Below, one piece after another: positions 5,981 through 9,147 of a DNA stretch of 9,147 nt (within the stretch, counting starts at the first letter, position 1; each line of letters opens with the position of its first letter). Location of the stretch: NCBI GenBank assembly GCA_947259185.1, contig CAMYKT010000050.1:1-9147 (forward strand), read 5' to 3'. This DNA comes from an uncultured Methanobacteriaceae archaeon. GTDB lineage: Archaea > Methanobacteriota > Methanobacteria > Methanobacteriales > Methanobacteriaceae. The position numbers and the translations under genes were made by a program. Below the pieces are notes generated by a model, which was not told the origin of the DNA, made no database searches, and saw only the letters and a program-made list of their open reading frames with translations.

Positions 5981-6251
5981 TATGATAATAAGAAATAACC
6001 AATTAAAGTTCCAAATTATCTAAAGCTATGTTTAGATTTAAAATATTTGAGATCCTATTTTGAAATATAAGAAGATAAGCCTCATTCTATTATTTTTTAA
6101 AGGAATATATGAAATAAGCCTTCCGAAATGTTAGTTAAATAGATATGGCCATGTTTTTAGAACTTAATCATTATTTTATTAGGTAATTAGAAAAAAATAG
6201 GCACAGGTTACTAAAATTAAAAGCTATTATATTTTTATATGATAATAAGAA
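5981..6251 (+). repeat. Direct repeat TATGATAATAAGAA bracketing the gene-free stretch
   Basis: Perfect 14-base copies lie at 5981-5994 and 6238-6251. Both continue into an AATAA-like context. The sequence is AT-only apart from two G's, so chance is a real possibility. Confidence 0.3.
6018..6037 (+). other. Hairpin after the small membrane protein gene
   Basis: ATCTAAA (6018-6024) and TTTAGAT (6031-6037) pair perfectly around a 6-base loop, 40 bases past the stop codon. No T tract follows closely, so a role as RNA 3'-end structure is only possible. Confidence 0.3.
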
Positions 6252-6264
6252 TAAAGTAATTAAA

Positions 6265-6280
6265 AATAATTATAATTATT
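6265..6280 (+). promoter_or_regulatory. Perfect 16-base palindrome in the promoter of the CBS regulator
   Basis: AATAATTATAATTATT is its own reverse complement. It lies 35-50 bases before the ATG at 6315 and coincides with the best TATA-like sequence, giving a start near 6295-6300 just ahead of the SD. A dimeric regulator, perhaps the gene's own product, could bind here. Confidence 0.4.
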
Positions 6281-6314
6281 ATTCACAATAAATATACTAA
6301 ATAAGGTGAAGTAT

Positions 6315-7202
6315 ATGCTCACATCCGTTCAAAAAGAGATCTTGCAAAGTTTGATTAACCTCTATCGTAATTCAAAGGGTAAGTCCATTAAAGGTGAAGA
6401 AATTGCCGAAATGATGAGCCGCAACCCTGGAACCATCAGAAACCAGATGCAGTCTTTGCGGAGTTTGGGATTAGTCAAAGGTGTTCCTGGTCCCCGAGGA
6501 GGATATAAACCAACCATTGAAGCATATCATACCCTGAATATTACTGCAACAGATAATGAAGCTCAGGTACCAATATATATGAAAGGAGAGAAACTTGAAG
6601 ATATTTCAGTTGCTAAAATTGAATTTACCAGTATACCCCATCCCGGAGAATGCGAAGCAGCTATTAAAGCTCTGGGTAATATTAAACAGCTTGACTTAGG
6701 AGATAGGATTAGAATAGGTCCCACCCCGGTAAATAAACTGGTAGTTAATGGAGTAGTAGTGGGAAGAGATGATATGGATAATATTCTCCTTCTGGATACC
6801 ACCAGCATACGCAGCATACCTAAAAAAACTGTTCTGGATGTGGCGTCTCATAATTTAATTACCCTTGATGTGGATAACGATATTAAACATGCTGCAGAAA
6901 TTTTATCCAGTAATGACATTGAAGGTGCTCCGGTACTGGATAATGATAAAAAAGAAGTGGTGGGTATCTTAACCTTAAGTGATATTACCCGGGCCATTGC
7001 CCAGGATAAAACCAGCGAAAATGTAAAAAATATCATGTCCCGGAAAATTATTACAGTACAGGGAAATGTAATGATTGCCGATGCCATAGAAATAATGACT
7101 AAAAAGAAAATTGGACGGTTAATAGTCACTGATGCTGATAGAAACCCGGTCGGAATCGTTACCAGAACAGATCTGCTGGATAAAATTGCCGGGCTGAAGT
7201 AA
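6315..7202 (+). CDS. Winged-helix transcriptional regulator with two CBS domains
   Basis: 295 residues. Residues 2-70 form a winged-helix DNA-binding domain like the HrcA amino end (LTSVQKEIL, then NPGTIRNQMQSLRSLGLV and the wing PGPRGGYKP). A middle domain (about 78-168) is rich in beta strands and carries PHPGECEAAI. Two CBS domains follow (172-230, with GILTLSDITRAI; 237-294, with GIVTRTDLLDKI). CBS pairs bind adenosine nucleotides or SAM, so this is probably a ligand-responsive repressor or activator, of the archaeal class of predicted regulators with C-terminal CBS domains. The AAGGTGA SD (6303-6309) fits ATG at 6315. A GTG at 6306, in frame, would place the start inside the SD itself. 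A palindrome overlapping its promoter suggests self-control. The target genes are unknown; dys follows 59 bases later but a T tract lies between them. Confidence 0.9.
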   Translation: MLTSVQKEILQSLINLYRNSKGKSIKGEEIAEMMSRNPGTIRNQMQSLRSLGLVKGVPGPRGGYKPTIEAYHTLNITATDNEAQVPIYMKGEKLEDISVAKIEFTSIPHPGECEAAIKALGNIKQLDLGDRIRIGPTPVNKLVVNGVVVGRDDMDNILLLDTTSIRSIPKKTVLDVASHNLITLDVDNDIKHAAEILSSNDIEGAPVLDNDKKEVVGILTLSDITRAIAQDKTSENVKNIMSRKIITVQGNVMIADAIEIMTKKKIGRLIVTDADRNPVGIVTRTDLLDKIAGLK

Positions 7203-7224
7203 CTTTTTTTATTTAATTTAATTT
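7203..7224 (+). terminator. T-tract end of the CBS regulator gene
   Basis: Seven T's (7204-7210) begin one base after the stop codon and are followed by ATTTAATTTAATTT. This is consistent with archaeal T-tract termination and with dys having its own promoter in the remaining short gap. Confidence 0.5.
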
Positions 7225-7261
7225 CATAAAAAATAATTCTATTATTTACGGATGTGCCATT

Positions 7262-8173
7262 TTGAGAGTTAATCCCATTAAAATTACAAAAGACATGAAA
7301 GTATCGGATTTGATAAAAGAAATGGGAAATTCAGATGTTTTAGGCGCAGGTAGAACATACCGGGCAGCTGAATTACTCTCAAAAATGTTTAAAGATCCAG
7401 AGATGAAGATATTTTTTAGTATAGCCGGGCCACTGGTCCCGGGAGGTATGAGAGATATTGTGGTTGATTTAATTAAAGAGGGACATATCGATGTACTCAT
7501 AACCAGTGGGGCAAACTTAACTCATGATCTTTTAGAATCTTTTGGAGGTAATCATTACCGGGATTATGGATTTGATGATGAAAAACTTCATGAATCGGGA
7601 ATGGGGCGCATAGGCGATATTTATACTCGTTCAGATGATTTTGAAATTTTTGAAAAAGAAATCACGCTTATTTTAGGTGAAATAGCAAATAAAAAAAATG
7701 TTTCATCTATCCAGGAATTGATATATGAAATAGGGGCCAGAATCCAGGACGAAAACTCCATTATTAGAAATGCCCATTTAAAGGGAGTGCCTATTTATGC
7801 TCCCGGTATAATTGACAGTATGCTGGGGCTTCAGTTATGGATGTTCACCCAGACCAGCGAATTTATATTGGATGCAGTAGCCGACATGAACCATCTCTCA
7901 GACATTGTTTTCCAATCTCAAAAAGTAGGGGCTGTGATTTTAGGAGGAGGATTACCTAAACATTACACTCTGGCTTCTAATTTATTAAAAGGAGGAGTAG
8001 ACGCCGCCTTACAAATTACACTGGATCGCAGTGAAGGAGGAAGTTTAAGTGGAGCTCCCTTAGAAGAAGCCAAGTCCTGGGCTAAAGCTCGGGCTGGTTC
8101 AAATTTGGTCAGTGTAATAGGAGATGCGACAATTATCTTCCCCCTGATACTGGCTGGTGCCCTGGATTTTTAA
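7262..8173 (+). CDS. dys: Deoxyhypusine synthase
   Basis: 303 residues. The enzyme uses NAD and spermidine to move a butylamine group onto one lysine of the translation factor aIF5A, the first step of hypusine formation, in the cytoplasm. Family signatures are in order: GAGRTYRAAELL (28-39), the Rossmann-fold part SIAGPLVPGGMRDIV and TSGANLTHDLLE, APGIIDSMLG (180-189), LGGGLPKHY with the active-site-type H234, and SWAK with K275 at the position of the catalytic lysine that forms the enzyme-substrate intermediate. The carboxy end GDATIIFPLILAGAL is also typical. The start is TTG at 7262-7264, preceded by GGATGTG at 5 bases as a weak SD; the nearby ATG and GTG codons are out of frame and stop quickly. 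Length and conservation argue for a working enzyme. It is followed by a membrane protein gene after 27 bases, probably in the same transcript. Confidence 0.96.
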   Translation: MRVNPIKITKDMKVSDLIKEMGNSDVLGAGRTYRAAELLSKMFKDPEMKIFFSIAGPLVPGGMRDIVVDLIKEGHIDVLITSGANLTHDLLESFGGNHYRDYGFDDEKLHESGMGRIGDIYTRSDDFEIFEKEITLILGEIANKKNVSSIQELIYEIGARIQDENSIIRNAHLKGVPIYAPGIIDSMLGLQLWMFTQTSEFILDAVADMNHLSDIVFQSQKVGAVILGGGLPKHYTLASNLLKGGVDAALQITLDRSEGGSLSGAPLEEAKSWAKARAGSNLVSVIGDATIIFPLILAGALDF

Positions 8174-8186
8174 TTGTAAAATAAAA

Positions 8187-8194
8187 AAGGAGGT
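8187..8194 (+). promoter_or_regulatory. Full SD AAGGAGGT that fixes a TTG start
   Basis: It matches the 16S tail complement over eight bases and lies 6 bases before TTG 8201. No ATG or GTG is available at a comparable distance, so it decides the start of the membrane protein gene. Confidence 0.8.
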
Positions 8195-8200
8195 TAATCA

Positions 8201-8794
8201 TTGGAATATTATATACTGGCTTTATTCTACTCATTATCTGGATTTTTGATGAAGTTTTCTGATGATGCCTTTGATGAACGTTCAGATAAAAAATTGGCAA
8301 TAATTACCGGGATAATTTGCGGTGTTATAATTGGTATTTTATCCGTTAGTAACCTTGATGCAGCCTACATCTTTTTTGCCATACTTTTAGGTACATTATT
8401 ATCTCAAAAAATAGATGGCGTGCACCATATCCTGACTCTGCTCGCCTTTGTGTCCATTACACTGATTATTGGCCTACCTTTTTTAAGTATTTCTACACTG
8501 TTAATTTGTACTCTGGGTGCCTATTTAGATGAAATTGGTAATGATAATGCTAATTTAGAAAAATATCGTTTTTGGAATTTTTTCTTTAAATACAGGTTTA
8601 CTTTAAAGGTGGTTATATTGTTACTGGGATTAGGAGGATATATACAAAGTTTAACTGGTTTATCTCTGCCCCATATTGATTTTTTAAGTATTTCAACCAT
8701 TTTTTACTTCATATTATTTGAAGTATCCTATGAATTGAGCGGATACTCCTTTAGTAAAATTTATCAGGGTATCTACAGCCTCAAACTTAATTAA
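8201..8794 (+). CDS. Multi-span membrane protein of unknown function with a UbiA-like aspartate motif
   Basis: 197 residues, strongly hydrophobic, with about six membrane spans (near 4-18, 31-50, 53-68, 77-108, 134-149 and 162-179). After the first span lies DDAFDERSD (residues 21-29), which fits the pattern D-D-x-x-D-x-x-x-D; UbiA-type prenyltransferases have N-D-x-x-D-x-x-x-D at a membrane surface. A second acidic spot, YLDEIGND (108-115), follows the fourth hydrophobic block. UbiA enzymes have about nine spans and 280-300 residues, so this would be a short or only distantly related form. I cannot assign it firmly. The TTG start is supported by a perfect SD. It lies 27 bases after dys in the same direction, which suggests co-transcription, but I know of no reason for hypusine formation to need a membrane protein. 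Confidence 0.8.
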   Translation: MEYYILALFYSLSGFLMKFSDDAFDERSDKKLAIITGIICGVIIGILSVSNLDAAYIFFAILLGTLLSQKIDGVHHILTLLAFVSITLIIGLPFLSISTLLICTLGAYLDEIGNDNANLEKYRFWNFFFKYRFTLKVVILLLGLGGYIQSLTGLSLPHIDFLSISTIFYFILFEVSYELSGYSFSKIYQGIYSLKLN

Positions 8795-8806
8795 TTAATT
8801 TTTTTA
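8795..8806 (+). terminator. T-tract end of the dys/membrane-protein unit
   Basis: Seven T's (8799-8805) follow the stop codon after four bases. No hairpin is visible. Confidence 0.5.
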
Positions 8807-8814
8807 GATGGAAG

Positions 8815-8822
8815 ATATAATA
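8815..8822 (+). promoter_or_regulatory. TATA-like box before a short ORF
   Basis: ATATAATA follows GGAAG and precedes A-rich sequence. It predicts a start near 8845, about 15-20 bases before the strong SD at 8862-8870. Confidence 0.3.
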
Positions 8823-8877
8823 AAAATTAATGATTTTAGTTCTAAGAAAATTTTATAGATAAAGGAGGAATCACAGG

Positions 8878-9009
8878 TTGTTTAATGGATATTCTGGGAG
8901 ATCCTTAAGTAAAAAAGAAGTTATTAAGGTTAGTTTATGGCATCTAAAATTTCTCTTACTGCTTTTTCTGGTTCTTTTGCATTATAAATTGATCTTCCTA
9001 CAATTATAG
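8878..9009 (+). CDS. Possible 43-residue ORF with strong SD, running antisense into pyrF
   Basis: AAGGAGGAA (8862-8870) stands 7 bases before TTG 8878, as good a translation start as those of the two genes upstream. The frame gives LFNGYSGRSLSKKEVIKVSL (first residue read as Met), then a very leucine-rich stretch, and stops at TAG 9007-9009. From 8930 on it is the antisense of pyrF, so the hydrophobic tail may be meaningless. An ATG at 8884 in another frame gives only seven codons (MDILGDP). It may be a real small membrane peptide, the stump of a gene whose body was lost, or an unused signal. I recognise no family. Confidence 0.3.
   Translation: MFNGYSGRSLSKKEVIKVSLWHLKFLLLLFLVLLHYKLIFLQL
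8911..8916 (-). terminator. T6 tract downstream of pyrF
   Basis: On the minus strand, TTCTTTTTT appears 14-20 bases after the pyrF stop codon. It is a modest T tract and a plausible 3' end. Confidence 0.3.
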
Positions 9010-9147
9010 CATCGGCGTATTTTAAGGTTTCTTTAGGGTCTCCCCCCTGGGTCCCTACTCCTGGTGAAATAATAAAAGATTCTTCTCCCACCAACTTTCT
9101 TATTTTTTCCAACCGGTCTAACCGGGTAGAAGGTGCCACATAGTTTG
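8930..9147 (-). CDS. pyrF: Orotidine 5'-phosphate decarboxylase, carboxy-terminal part (cut by window edge)
   Basis: The frame is open to the window edge, so only the last 72 residues are visible. They hold the end of the TIM barrel: STRLDRLEKIRKLVG, then SPGVGTQGGDP, the flexible loop with the conserved Gln that closes over the substrate, and ADAIIVGRSIY, where the Arg binds the UMP phosphate. PyrF removes CO2 from OMP to give UMP, the last step of de novo pyrimidine synthesis, in the cytoplasm. The GTG at 9137-9139 is an internal valine, not a start. The gene is tail-to-tail with the dys unit, with about 135 bases between the two stop codons. Key residues are intact in the part seen, so a functional gene is likely. 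Confidence 0.95.
   Translation of the reverse strand, partial: NYVAPSTRLDRLEKIRKLVGEESFIISPGVGTQGGDPKETLKYADAIIVGRSIYNAKEPEKAVREILDAIN

Larger units (their letters stand above)
5979..6314. other. AT-rich gene-free stretch before the CBS regulator
   Basis: All six frames carry only very short ORFs without SD sequences. The stretch holds one hairpin (6018-6037), one repeated 14-mer (5981-5994 and 6238-6251), a repeated ATAAGCCT (near 6075 and 6115), and the promoter palindrome and SD of the next gene. I see no tRNA or structured RNA. Confidence 0.6.

Noticed and set aside
5979..6305. tRNA, small structured RNA or CRISPR in the gene-free stretch
   Set aside because: No cloverleaf, no GC-rich core and no spaced repeats were seen; the only clear hairpin has seven AT-rich pairs.
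6306..6314. GTG start for the CBS regulator
   Set aside because: The GTG overlaps the SD AAGGTGA, which is correctly spaced for the ATG at 6315.
6084..7247. Shared 12-mer ATTCTATTATTT at 6084-6095 and 7236-7247
   Set aside because: It is AT-only apart from one C, occurs in two AT-rich gaps at different distances from the genes, and has no symmetry.

Overview
The window looks like chromosome of a mesophilic, AT-rich methanogen of the Methanobacteriales, most likely Methanobacterium or a close relative. The evidence is: remnants and variants of pseudomurein-binding repeats (a wall polymer confined to Methanobacteriales and Methanopyrus), an archaeal deoxyhypusine synthase, an archaeal-type PyrF carboxy terminus, a winged-helix/CBS regulator of archaeal style, TATA-like boxes before genes, T-tract transcription ends, and strong GGAGG ribosome binding sites that support TTG starts. 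Nothing suggests phage, plasmid, insertion sequence, CRISPR, tRNA or rRNA.

Left third (1-3642): a cell-envelope block. A 5'-truncated surface protein (2-913, +) joins the end of a pseudomurein-binding repeat to a zinc-dependent AstE/AspA-like hydrolase domain. Tail-to-tail with it is a minus-strand run of three genes, read from right to left: an MscS-type channel (3642-2626), a zinc-ribbon membrane protein whose outer part resembles pseudomurein-binding repeats (2543-1839, apparently with an AUA start), and a second membrane-anchored hydrolase with the same H-x-x-E ... H ... E zinc pattern (1826-1065). The last two are 12 bases apart. Together they suggest wall-peptide trimming or sensing, with a turgor valve nearby.

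Middle (3643-6305): a divergent control region packed with the hexamer ATAGAA/TTCTAT separates the channel from a stand-alone PEP-binding protein (3837-5078, +) that has the phosphohistidine and PEP-barrel domains of PEP synthase but no ATP-grasp domain. Tail-to-tail with it is a Nudix hydrolase (5668-5162, -), then a divergent 52-residue membrane protein (5820-5978, +) and a 327-base AT-rich stretch without a gene.

Right third (6306-9147): a winged-helix/two-CBS regulator with a perfect palindrome in its promoter (6315-7202), deoxyhypusine synthase (7262-8173, TTG start), a small multi-span membrane protein with a UbiA-like aspartate motif (8201-8794, TTG start), an isolated promoter/SD/short ORF, and the 3' end of pyrF on the minus strand, cut by the window edge.
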